Assembly: GCF_013404085.1 (NCBI RefSeq)
Contig: NZ_JABFHO010000001.1
Span: forward strand, 248,001-312,000
Origin: Winogradskyella helgolandensis
Lineage (GTDB): Bacteria > Bacteroidota > Bacteroidia > Flavobacteriales > Flavobacteriaceae
Length of the DNA stretch: 64,000 bases
Reading direction: 5' to 3'
The notes below the pieces were generated by a model. It had not been told where the DNA came from, did no database searches, and saw nothing but the letters and a program-made list of their open reading frames with translations. The position numbers were made by a program, and so were the translations under genes. Below are positions 16,962 through 25,092 of the stretch, one piece after another; the first letter of the stretch is position 1, and the number at the start of each line of letters is the position of its first letter.

Positions 16962-17861
16962 ATGGAAAAATACCTAGACATATTCACAAAATCATATTCC
17001 AATTACTGGAACTACCTGAAATATGAACTTATTGACCTTAACCATTGGGACAATTTCTTCTATGGTCTTATTGTGATATCTGTTTTAGTTTGGATTTTAG
17101 AAATTGCCTTTCCATGGAGAAAAGAGCAAGCACTTTTCAGAAAAGATTTTTGGTTGGACACCTTTTATATGTTCTTCAATTTCTTTCTTTTAAATCTCAT
17201 TATACTTATTGCGCTGTCTAATACGGTTTCGGAATTATTCAATGATATTTTGGGAGTTGTTGGCTTATCACTTTCAAGTTTTCAGCTTTTTGATGTTAAA
17301 GCACTACCTAAATGGTTAGGTTTATTCATCCTTTTTATTGTGTCAGATTTTGTACAATGGAATACCCACAGGCTTTTACATCGATTTGAATGGCTTTGGA
17401 ATTTCCACAAAGTACATCACAGCATTAAGGAAATGGGATTTGCAGGGCATTTACGATATCATTGGATGGAACCTATTGTTTATAAAACAATATTATACGT
17501 TCCGCTTGCTATAATTGGTGGATTTGACGCGCAAGATGTAGCGATCGTCTATTTCTTTAATATTACCATTGGACATTTAAATCATGCGAATTTGGGCTGG
17601 GATTATGGAATTTTAAAATACATTTTTAACAATCCAAAGATGCACATTTGGCATCACGTTAAAGAATTACCTAAAGGAGAACGGTTTGGTGTGAATTTCG
17701 GAATCACCTTAAGTCTTTGGGATTATTTGTTTAAAACCGATTACATTCCACACGATGGAAGAGACATCGAATTAGGCTTTGATGACGACGAAAATTTCCC
17801 AAAAGATTTTATGAGTCAGTCTGCATATCCTGCATTTCAGCGCAAACGGAAAACAGAATAA
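16962..17861 (+). CDS. Sterol desaturase/fatty acid hydroxylase superfamily membrane di-iron enzyme
   Basis: A 299-residue integral membrane protein with about four hydrophobic segments and the histidine boxes of the fatty-acid hydroxylase superfamily. These are HRLLHRFEWLWNFHKVHH (about residues 136-153), HLNHANLGW and HIWHHVKELP. These histidines bind two irons that activate oxygen for hydroxylation or desaturation of lipids or sterols. Within an arsenosugar cluster it might modify the lipid part of arsenolipids, but no direct evidence shows that. The next gene (DUF547) follows after 12 bp. Confidence 0.85.
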   Translation: MEKYLDIFTKSYSNYWNYLKYELIDLNHWDNFFYGLIVISVLVWILEIAFPWRKEQALFRKDFWLDTFYMFFNFFLLNLIILIALSNTVSELFNDILGVVGLSLSSFQLFDVKALPKWLGLFILFIVSDFVQWNTHRLLHRFEWLWNFHKVHHSIKEMGFAGHLRYHWMEPIVYKTILYVPLAIIGGFDAQDVAIVYFFNITIGHLNHANLGWDYGILKYIFNNPKMHIWHHVKELPKGERFGVNFGITLSLWDYLFKTDYIPHDGRDIELGFDDDENFPKDFMSQSAYPAFQRKRKTE

Positions 17862-17873
17862 TAAAAAAAATAT

Positions 17874-18665
17874 ATGAAATATTTATCAGTATTAATTATC
17901 ACTTTAATATTCACTTTGTCGTGTTGTGGTATGCAAAAATCAATTAAAGTTTCAACTAATGAGATTGAAAAAACAGAAATTCCGCTTCCACCAAAACCAC
18001 CGAAAAAGTCTGCAAATTTTAAAGAATTAATGCACAAGCGATGGCATACGATTTTACAAAACCATGTATCAGATGATGGGAATGTCGATTATAAAGCCAT
18101 TAAAAATGACAAGGCTGAATTTGATATTTATATTGACTATTTAAGTGATAATCAACCAAACGAAACATGGTCTAAAAATGAAAAATTAGCCTATTGGATT
18201 AACGCCTACAATGCACTTACTATAGATTTAATCCTTAGAAATTACCCAACAAAAAGCATTAAAGACATTAAAGACCCTTGGGATCAACGACTTTGGAAAT
18301 TTGGTGATACCTGGCAAAACCTTAATGATATTGAGCATAAGATTCTTAGAAACATGGATGAACCTCGAATTCATTTCGCCATTGTTTGCGCTTCGGTATC
18401 TTGTCCTAAACTTCAGAATACGGCATTTACAGCTGTAAACTTAGATGCACAATTAACGAAGGTGACTAAAGAATTTTTAGCGGACACGTCTAAAAACGAA
18501 CTTTCAAAAGACAACATTAAAATTTCAAAAATCTTTAAATGGTTTAAAAAAGACTTCGAAACAAACGGCAGCTTAATAGATTTTTTAAACCAATATGCTG
18601 ACGTAACCATTTCAGAATCGGCTAAGAAAAGTTACACGGATTATAATTGGGGTTTGAATGATTAA
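17874..18665 (+). CDS. DUF547 lipoprotein
   Basis: A 263-residue protein with a lipoprotein signal peptide (lipobox TLSCCG, Cys at about residue 18) and a DUF547 domain. Landmarks are the NEKLAYWINAYNALTI segment (about 102-117) and IHFAIVCASVSCPKL (about 163-177). Family function is not established. Members are periplasmic or surface lipoproteins and appear repeatedly in arsenosugar gene neighbourhoods and in Cys/His-protease-like fold groups. The conserved Asn, His and Cys residues suggest an enzyme. It sits 12 bp after the hydroxylase and 33 bp before the glycosyltransferase. Confidence 0.8.
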   Translation: MKYLSVLIITLIFTLSCCGMQKSIKVSTNEIEKTEIPLPPKPPKKSANFKELMHKRWHTILQNHVSDDGNVDYKAIKNDKAEFDIYIDYLSDNQPNETWSKNEKLAYWINAYNALTIDLILRNYPTKSIKDIKDPWDQRLWKFGDTWQNLNDIEHKILRNMDEPRIHFAIVCASVSCPKLQNTAFTAVNLDAQLTKVTKEFLADTSKNELSKDNIKISKIFKWFKKDFETNGSLIDFLNQYADVTISESAKKSYTDYNWGLND

Positions 18666-18698
18666 AACTAAGACTTCAAGTTTTTCGTAGATACAAAT

Positions 18699-19481
18699 AT
18701 GATAAGTATTATTATTCCTGTTTTAAACGAAGCTGAACGTATTGGTGATGTATTGATGCACCTTTTTGAAAATTCTGATGCTGCTCATGTTTCTGAAATT
18801 ATTGTGGTGGATGGCGGAAGTACGGATGGGACTCAGGATAAGGTTAAAAACTTCGTTACTTCGAGTAATTCTGAACGCAGAGAAGCATTGTATCGAGAAG
18901 ATTTTTCAGATATTCTCGATACAAAATTTCAAAAAAAGAATTTCACTCGAACTGACATACAACTCATTCATTCAGAAAAAGGCAGAGCAAAACAAATGAA
19001 CCTTGGCGCAAAGCTTGCAACTGGAAATATTTTATATTTTCTTCATGCCGATTCTTTTCCTCCAAAACATTTTGATCAACTCATTATAGATGAAATAAAC
19101 AAAGGGAATAAAGCAGGTTGCTTTAGAATGCAGTTTGACAGCAACCATTGGTGGCTGCGTTTAGCGAGTTGGTTCACCCAATTTTCTTGGCGTGCTTGCA
19201 GAGGAGGAGACCAAAGTCAGTTTATAACCAAAACACTGTTTAACGACATTGGTGGTTATGACGAAAATTATATCATTTATGAAGACAACATATTAATTAA
19301 CGAGCTCTACACTCGCAAAGAATATGTGGTTATCAATAAAAAAATTATTACCTCAGCACGACTCTATCGTAAACATGGTGTTTGGACATTACAGTATCAC
19401 TTCTGGATGATATATGTAAAGAAATGGTTTGGTGCTTCAGCCTATGATTTGCTGGCTTATTATAAGAAGTATGTTTGTTAG
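18699..19481 (+). CDS. Family 2 glycosyltransferase (arsenosugar-associated) carrying an in-frame palindromic element
   Basis: A 260-residue GT-A glycosyltransferase of the type found with ArsS genes. It begins ISIIIPVLNEAERIGDVL, has VVDGGSTDGT (about residues 37-46), the donor site LHADSFPP (about 115-122), and GGDQSQFITK followed by YEDNILINEL. Residues 53-86 are an extra 34-residue block between GGSTDGT and SEKGRAKQMN. The family normally needs only a short link here. The block is encoded by a 102-bp palindromic DNA element that keeps the frame. It probably forms a surface loop. The gene ends the arsenosugar cluster. Confidence 0.88.
   Translation: MISIIIPVLNEAERIGDVLMHLFENSDAAHVSEIIVVDGGSTDGTQDKVKNFVTSSNSERREALYREDFSDILDTKFQKKNFTRTDIQLIHSEKGRAKQMNLGAKLATGNILYFLHADSFPPKHFDQLIIDEINKGNKAGCFRMQFDSNHWWLRLASWFTQFSWRACRGGDQSQFITKTLFNDIGGYDENYIIYEDNILINELYTRKEYVVINKKIITSARLYRKHGVWTLQYHFWMIYVKKWFGASAYDLLAYYKKYVC
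18855..18956. repeat. 102-bp palindromic element inserted in frame within a glycosyltransferase gene
   Basis: Inner arms TGTATCGAGAA (18889-18899) and TTCTCGATACA (18913-18923) are an 11-bp perfect inverted repeat. Outer arms 18855-18872 (GTTACTTCGAGTAATTCT) and 18937-18956 (ending ACTCGAACTGAC) pair with two mismatches and a 2-base bulge. Length is exactly 34 codons and the first base is the first position of codon 53. I recall similar TATCGAGAA/ACTCGAA palindromes between genes in other flavobacteria, which a genome search should confirm. Confidence 0.8.
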
Positions 19482-19493
19482 TTTGCTTTTCTG

Positions 19494-19522
19494 CAAGGTT
19501 TCAAGAACCTTGTAGGTATAAA
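19494..19522. repeat. Inverted repeat with AACCTTGTAGGTATAAA, after the arsenosugar cluster
   Basis: CAAGGTT (19494-19500) pairs with AACCTTG (19506-19512) around a 5-base loop. The right arm continues as AACCTTGTAGGTATAAA, identical over 17 bases to 3231-3247. It lies 12 bp after the stop of the glycosyltransferase gene, so it may terminate transcription as well as belong to a dispersed repeat family. Confidence 0.6.
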
Positions 19523-19593
19523 ATTATAAATACTTATTCATTTTACACAAATCATTTAAATCCAATAACAATCTACGTTTTCAGTAAACACAA

Positions 19594-20148
19594 TTAAAAA
19601 TACTCCCATAATGTTTTGGTTTGTTTTTCTTTCCAGTTTATATATTCGGTAGTGATTTCAATATATTGATTTCCGTGAATTTTCTCTTTAAATTCAAATT
19701 TGGTATTATAGCTAATTCCATATTGCTCAATAACTGAATCAATCTTTCGTTTATTAAATTCCGCTGTTTTAAGCTTCGTCCTAAAACGGTTTAGCTGGAA
19801 ATAAGCATTAGTCAAAATTGTAATACCCGAGCCAATTGCAATTGCTATAAATCTCCAAGAATAAATTTTCGTATGCGTAAAATCAGCATACAATTCATTC
19901 CCAATTATCATTAAAAACCCAATAATTATTAGAAAATAAAAAGTCAAATAAGCTTTTGTTTTACCTTTTTGTATTTTATAGAATTCTAGATTCGTACTCT
20001 CAAGTTTTGATTGAAATAGATCATCTAATAAAATATCAGGACATGTGCCAATAAAATCCGGTTTTTTATCCGTTAAACCACAAGTCAAGCCATTTTCAAA
20101 ATCTCTTTTTGGGTGTTCGCATAAATCGCAATGTTTGGCTTGAATCAT
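19594..20148 (-). CDS. Small membrane protein with N-terminal Cys/His cluster, unknown function
   Basis: A 184-residue protein. The first 40 residues hold HCDLCEHPKRDFENGLTCGL and TCPDI, with four or five Cys/His positions that could bind a metal. Two hydrophobic segments follow at about 69-86 and 98-117, then a basic cytoplasmic tail of about 65 residues. I recognise no named family. A short zinc-ribbon-like N-terminus on a two-helix membrane anchor is common among uncharacterised Bacteroidota proteins. It is 32 bp downstream of the phosphoesterase gene on the same strand. Confidence 0.65.
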   Translation of the reverse strand: MIQAKHCDLCEHPKRDFENGLTCGLTDKKPDFIGTCPDILLDDLFQSKLESTNLEFYKIQKGKTKAYLTFYFLIIIGFLMIIGNELYADFTHTKIYSWRFIAIAIGSGITILTNAYFQLNRFRTKLKTAEFNKRKIDSVIEQYGISYNTKFEFKEKIHGNQYIEITTEYINWKEKQTKTLWEYF

Positions 20149-20180
20149 TTATGTTTCGGATTTTAGGTAATGAAAAACAA

Positions 20181-20912
20181 CTATCTTTTGTTCCGGCCCA
20201 ACTCATCAGGATACAAATCCATAAGCTTATCACTTTGAAAAACTTCTTTTGTATCAATATCAATAGCCGATAGTTTTCCTGTAAACGTTGCGCCTGTATC
20301 TACATCCCAGACATTAGCAGCATGCATAGGCTTATCTTTACCAAAATTAATGGTAGGTGTATGACCAATATAAATTTCGGAATAATGCTTCAAGCGGTTA
20401 GGGTAAAGTTTAGAGTTTTTCTCTATTCGTTGATCCATCGTTAATGCCATTTCCCAGAGCGTTCTATCAAAATAGAAGTTTTCTTTGTGTAATTCGCGTT
20501 CCACACCATGCATAGAGGTAAAGCCTGCATGCACAAATAATCGATTTTGTGAATCCATATGATATAAAGGCATACTTTCAAAAAAGTCGAGATGCATTAA
20601 TTTTTGGTCTTTAGAGAATCCATCGTAACTTTCTATGGTTTCTTTACCTCCATTTTTAAACCAAACATCATTCACGGTACCATAAGCCAACCACTGTTCG
20701 CACCAAATATCATGATTACCTTTAATAAAAACGCATGTGTTTGTTTTAGATAAATCAATGAGATACTGAATGACTTGTGCCGCTTCACTCCAACCATCTA
20801 CATAATCTCCTAAGAAAATTAATGCATCATCAGAACTCACATTTGCGCGTTCTACCACCTGAATTAAACCTCTTAAACCACCATGAATATCTCCTATTGC
20901 TAACGTTCGCAT
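20181..20912 (-). CDS. Calcineurin-like metallophosphoesterase (serine/threonine phosphatase-like)
   Basis: A 243-residue cytosolic phosphoesterase with an intact bimetal site: GDIHGG (Asp8, His10), GDYVDGW (Asp36), GNHD (Asn66, His67) and later histidines in FVHAGFT and YIGHTPT. The pattern resembles bacterial PrpA/ApaH-type enzymes that act on phosphoproteins or diadenosine tetraphosphate; sequence alone does not choose between them. It contrasts with the degenerate relative at 14100. It is monocistronic or co-transcribed with the small membrane protein downstream. Confidence 0.82.
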   Translation of the reverse strand: MRTLAIGDIHGGLRGLIQVVERANVSSDDALIFLGDYVDGWSEAAQVIQYLIDLSKTNTCVFIKGNHDIWCEQWLAYGTVNDVWFKNGGKETIESYDGFSKDQKLMHLDFFESMPLYHMDSQNRLFVHAGFTSMHGVERELHKENFYFDRTLWEMALTMDQRIEKNSKLYPNRLKHYSEIYIGHTPTINFGKDKPMHAANVWDVDTGATFTGKLSAIDIDTKEVFQSDKLMDLYPDELGRNKR

Positions 20913-21100
20913 ATTATTTCGATTTTCATCAAAGCTAAAATTTAATTTTTAATTAAGACAGACTTAATTTGAATTCTTAATTTTTCTTAAAGTTGTTAAA
21001 CTTAAGGTAAAACTAACTTAACAAAAGATTAAATCGACTTTCTAAAAGACTTCATTCTTATACTTTGGCTGAAATCTAATCAACCAACCAATACATCATC

Positions 21101-22630
21101 ATGAAAATCAATCAAATCATCATTGCGCTTGCGTTATTTTTAACGTCGCAATCTTACGGACAGCAAACCTTTTCTTCAACATTACTAGACTCTAAAACAG
21201 AGCAACCCATTGCTTTTGCGACGATTCAGTTTAACTCAAATAATGGGGTTATAAGTAATGATAATGGAGAATTTAATATCAGTATTACACGTGCTATAAA
21301 AGCAACCGACTCATTAATGATTAGTTGTTTGGGGTATGAAGAAAAACGAATTCCGCTTTTAAACTTTAACAACTCTACGATTTACTTAACCTCAAAAACC
21401 GTTGATCTTTCTGAAGTATTAGTCACCAATAAAAACTATACAATTGACGAAATTCTAGATAAAATAAAAGAAGGCTTAACTGTAAATTACGATTATAGTT
21501 ACAACAAACGAAAATTGTTTTATAGAACGTCTTACTATGATGAAATGGATAAGTATGATGTTAAATTAGAAAAGTCAACCATACCAGAATTTAACCAGTT
21601 ATTTATAGATAGCTTGCTTCAAATTATGCCCAAAAACAATAGTAATCATACTGAAATACTAGGTGAACTCTACGGAGAAATTGAACCTGAAGCATCTCAA
21701 AAAATGGACATCCTAAAAGCGTGTCGTTTGTATGACAAATCTAAAGACATTAACTTAAACAACTATGAAAAACGATTTAATGACATCTTTAAAAAGTATG
21801 TAAAACGCGATTCGTATTTTAAAATTAAATCGGGTTGGTTTAGTGTAAAAGAAGAGATGGACTCATCTTTATTTGGAGATACAAACGAGAAAGAAGAAGC
21901 CGTTACTGATGCTTTACTTGCAGAACAACAGAAGAAAGATTCCATACGTAAAATTGGCTTTTTACATTGGCGAAAAATGATGATTCATAATTTTGAAAAC
22001 AATAATTTTATTGATGAAGACAACGACCTCAACTTTATTCATAAATCGGGTCGGTATGAATTTGAAATAGCAGATTATGCTTATATCAATGATATGTTTG
22101 TATATGTGATTCCGTTTAAGCCCAAACGAAGTGAAGACTTTTCTGGTACCATGTATGTGAATACAGAAGATTTTGCAGTAGTACGAGTGGATTACAAAAA
22201 CGTGAAGCCACTCAGTAAGTTTTCTATCCTTGGTATTTCAATGCGGAAATATTTAAAAGAAGGCACTATCATCTTTCAGAAAAACGATAACGAAAAATAT
22301 ACTTTAAAATATAGAGATGAAACCTTAGGAGAACAAATTGGTGTGAAGCGTCCTTTTAAAATTGTGGAGAAAAACAAACATGTAAAAGGCAGACGCAAAC
22401 AAAATGAATTAAAAGGTGATATTCATTTTATTGTTAGAAATATTGAAAAAACAGAACTTATTGTCTTCGAAACCCATATGATTTCCGAATCTGATTTTAA
22501 AAACTTTAAAGAAAAACCACAAGTTTCACCAACACAATTAAACCAATACAATCCTGAATTTTGGAAAGGTTATAATATTATTGAACCTAATAAAGCTATA
22601 AAAGAATTTAAAGTGATGACTTCAGAGTAG
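21101..22630 (+). CDS. Carboxypeptidase-like regulatory domain protein, secreted or outer membrane
   Basis: A 509-residue protein with a signal peptide (about residues 1-20, ending SYGQ) and an N-terminal carboxypeptidase-like regulatory (beta-sandwich) domain, SSTLLDSKTEQPIAFATIQF to about residue 100. A long region follows with WKG-like and beta-rich stretches, resembling the soluble half of DUF5686-type outer-membrane proteins but without a full barrel. The usual role of such proteins is envelope-associated and uncharacterised. It converges on the BamA-like gene with a gap of 6 bp. Confidence 0.75.
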   Translation: MKINQIIIALALFLTSQSYGQQTFSSTLLDSKTEQPIAFATIQFNSNNGVISNDNGEFNISITRAIKATDSLMISCLGYEEKRIPLLNFNNSTIYLTSKTVDLSEVLVTNKNYTIDEILDKIKEGLTVNYDYSYNKRKLFYRTSYYDEMDKYDVKLEKSTIPEFNQLFIDSLLQIMPKNNSNHTEILGELYGEIEPEASQKMDILKACRLYDKSKDINLNNYEKRFNDIFKKYVKRDSYFKIKSGWFSVKEEMDSSLFGDTNEKEEAVTDALLAEQQKKDSIRKIGFLHWRKMMIHNFENNNFIDEDNDLNFIHKSGRYEFEIADYAYINDMFVYVIPFKPKRSEDFSGTMYVNTEDFAVVRVDYKNVKPLSKFSILGISMRKYLKEGTIIFQKNDNEKYTLKYRDETLGEQIGVKRPFKIVEKNKHVKGRRKQNELKGDIHFIVRNIEKTELIVFETHMISESDFKNFKEKPQVSPTQLNQYNPEFWKGYNIIEPNKAIKEFKVMTSE

Positions 22631-22636
22631 AACGCT

Positions 22637-23959
22637 CTAAAAATATTGACCAATACCGAAGACAATACCATTATTCGCTTTTTTTCCTATGCCAACACCA
22701 TAATCAATTCGAAAAACAGCATTAAAAATACGCTTGTGAATAAACCGAACACCTAAACCAGAGAATACAGACGCTTTTTCACCTTCTATTAAATCCCCAA
22801 GGTTACCACCAGATTCTTGCCATGTACCAGCATCTACAAAGGCATTTGCCTGCATGGCAAACCAACCTTTTTCTATTATCGTATGTCTGTATTCTGTATT
22901 AAGGACAACAGAAGCAGTTCCTCTATCTATAGTATTCCCAACCCCTCTTATATTAAGTTGATTATCTAGAGCAAAAGGTGCAAATGGTGTAGTATCGTTA
23001 GTGGCATAACCTAAACGTAATCTATTAGCCCAGTTCCCTTTGTTACCAATCCGTTTAAAATATTCAAAATCGTTTCTACCAATAAAAAAATTACGTAATA
23101 GATCATTATTACCATTAGAGTGTAATGTAAAACTATAGGTAAAAATACTTCTAAAACCATCGACGTATTGGTACTCATTGGTGATATTATTATATTCATA
23201 CCCACCAACAGCCGATACTTTATCTACGCCTAAAGTTTCAGGTATAGATTCAGGCACATCTCCACTTAGGTAATTATAGTCGTCATTAGCGATATTAAAG
23301 CCAAATTCGAATCTATTTTTAAAATTATGCTCGTACATTAATCGTATCTCAAAGGCTCTATTCGTATTTTTATATTTAACATCGCGTTCGTCGTCAAAAA
23401 ATATAGGTTCTTGTAATACATTATTTTGATAGTTAATGCCAATCCCTAATTTCCTAGTAAATAAATTAGGGGCTTCCCAATAAAACCCATAAGAATCGAA
23501 TACATTCTTACTATAAAACCCACCAATGATTTGGTTTTGACCTAGAAAATTGAAATCAAAAACGGAGGTTCTAAATGCTAAATCGTCATTATTATCTTGA
23601 GACACATTCAATCCTGGAATGATAGCGAAATTTTCAACAACCGTATATATAAGTCTATAAGTAGTGTCATCAACTTTTTCTAATTTTGAGGAGGCACTCG
23701 CCACCGATGGTAATAATTTAAAACGTCTAACATCCGATGCTATTCTTATAGAATCTACTGCACTCCCTTCTTTTACAAAAGCCAAACGCTTTAAAAAATT
23801 GGTTCGTGTACGTTTATTGCCTTCTATTATAACCTCCGAGACATTCACTTCTTGTGAATAACCAAAAAGACCTAAAGAAAATATAAGAATAAATACTATT
23901 GATTTTTGTTTCAAACTGTTTAATTTATAACAAAGTAGACGTTTAACACAAGGCATCAT
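22637..23959 (-). CDS. BamA/TamA-like outer-membrane beta-barrel protein
   Basis: A 440-residue protein with an N-terminal signal sequence (hydrophobic about residues 20-34, ending GYSQ), one POTRA-like repeat (VSEVIIEGNKRTRTNFLKRL, about 40-59) and a 16-strand-type barrel. The stretch LNIRGVGNTIDRGTASVVLNTEYRH (here about 336-360) resembles the surface-antigen domain's conserved segment, and it ends in GQYF. With one POTRA repeat it is shorter than BamA and is probably a TamA- or patatin-type relative involved in outer-membrane protein or surface assembly. An in-frame ATG one codon after the first could be the real start. Confidence 0.8.
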   Translation of the reverse strand: MMPCVKRLLCYKLNSLKQKSIVFILIFSLGLFGYSQEVNVSEVIIEGNKRTRTNFLKRLAFVKEGSAVDSIRIASDVRRFKLLPSVASASSKLEKVDDTTYRLIYTVVENFAIIPGLNVSQDNNDDLAFRTSVFDFNFLGQNQIIGGFYSKNVFDSYGFYWEAPNLFTRKLGIGINYQNNVLQEPIFFDDERDVKYKNTNRAFEIRLMYEHNFKNRFEFGFNIANDDYNYLSGDVPESIPETLGVDKVSAVGGYEYNNITNEYQYVDGFRSIFTYSFTLHSNGNNDLLRNFFIGRNDFEYFKRIGNKGNWANRLRLGYATNDTTPFAPFALDNQLNIRGVGNTIDRGTASVVLNTEYRHTIIEKGWFAMQANAFVDAGTWQESGGNLGDLIEGEKASVFSGLGVRFIHKRIFNAVFRIDYGVGIGKKANNGIVFGIGQYF

Positions 23960-23989
23960 TACAGAATTTAAATATAAAAATGAGAATGA

Positions 23990-24997
23990 CTAATACTTTC
24001 CGTAATGCACCTTAAGTATTTCTTCAACGGGCTTATTCTGTGGAGTAAATTGATTGTCTTCCAAACCACCAACTTTATGGTGATCTATAAACCATTTCCA
24101 TAAGTAACCACCAGCAAACCAGTCCTCTTGCCAAATAGCATCAAACAAGGCTTGTGTGGCATTATTTTGAGCTTCAAGATTAACAGAAGTCATAGAACGA
24201 TCATATCTCCAAGGTTCTTTGCCAGAATAATCAACACTTCTATAGCCAAACTCTGTAAATACTATTGGTCGATCTAGTTTTTCAGAAAACGCTTTTAAAC
24301 CTTGCTTATGTTTTTCCCAGCCTTTAATACAATCCTCAATCGTTGGTGTTTGCATATCACTCACCGGAAAATAAGCATCAATGCCTACATAATCTAATTC
24401 CGACCAAAAAGGTGTGGTCCAAAATTCATCCCAATTGGCCGCATAAGTTAGATTTCCTGTATAAATCGTTCTAATTTCCTTTATTAATTGACGCCAATAC
24501 TCTGGTCTATTTTTTATAAATTCTTCAAGCTCGGTTCCGATGCAGAACACTTCCACGTTTAACTCCTCTGCCAATTCAGCATATTCTATAATAAAGTCCG
24601 TATAAGAAGTTTCTAACAACTGCCAATCGGCTTCCGAAGTTGCTTTTAAAAATCCGGTAAATTCGCCATGAGAAATCCATAATTGCGGTTTCACCATTAC
24701 CTTAATACCTTCCTTGTGAAGCGCTTCAATATATTGCCCTGCTCCAGATCGTGTTTCACCAAACCACTGACGATCGGTATTATGAATTATTTCAGGGTGA
24801 TTGATATCCTTAATAAAACCAAAAGGCATAACAGAAGCTGCATTCGCATTAATGTTCACAATTGGTTTAACATGTGTCGAATCTACGACTCCTCTAGAAG
24901 CCACAAAACTAACACCATTAATCTTAGAAGATTGATGTGGAATCGCAGCACAACTCACAAACATAAGACTTAAAAGGAAATAGAAAACATATCGCAT
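23990..24997 (-). CDS. TIM-barrel glycoside hydrolase-like lipoprotein (GH113-like)
   Basis: A 335-residue lipoprotein with signal peptide and lipobox (MFVSC, Cys16). It matches the TIM-barrel family that includes GH113 mannanases: VMVKPQLWISHGEFTGF, then FCIGTELEEF (Glu, likely acid/base) and IVFTEFGYRS (Glu, likely nucleophile). The final LWKWFIDHHKVGGLEDNQFTPQNKPVEEI is also typical. Substrate is uncertain: beta-mannan-like or cell-wall glycans. It stands alone, with its start 95 bp from the divergent flavoprotein gene. Confidence 0.8.
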   Translation of the reverse strand: MRYVFYFLLSLMFVSCAAIPHQSSKINGVSFVASRGVVDSTHVKPIVNINANAASVMPFGFIKDINHPEIIHNTDRQWFGETRSGAGQYIEALHKEGIKVMVKPQLWISHGEFTGFLKATSEADWQLLETSYTDFIIEYAELAEELNVEVFCIGTELEEFIKNRPEYWRQLIKEIRTIYTGNLTYAANWDEFWTTPFWSELDYVGIDAYFPVSDMQTPTIEDCIKGWEKHKQGLKAFSEKLDRPIVFTEFGYRSVDYSGKEPWRYDRSMTSVNLEAQNNATQALFDAIWQEDWFAGGYLWKWFIDHHKVGGLEDNQFTPQNKPVEEILKVHYGKY

Positions 24998-25092
24998 ACT
25001 GTAAAATTATGCCTAAATTTAAAGAAATTCGTCTAAGCGATTAAGGTTTTAACAAAAGCTTCGACTTAGAGCTCACTAACAACCCCTATTAA

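Noticed and set aside
25059..25080. CTTCGACTTAGAGCTCACT as another copy of the flavobacterial CTTCGAC-CGCTCAG repeat
   Set aside because: Too many differences and no inverted partner; probably coincidence in a short intergenic gap.
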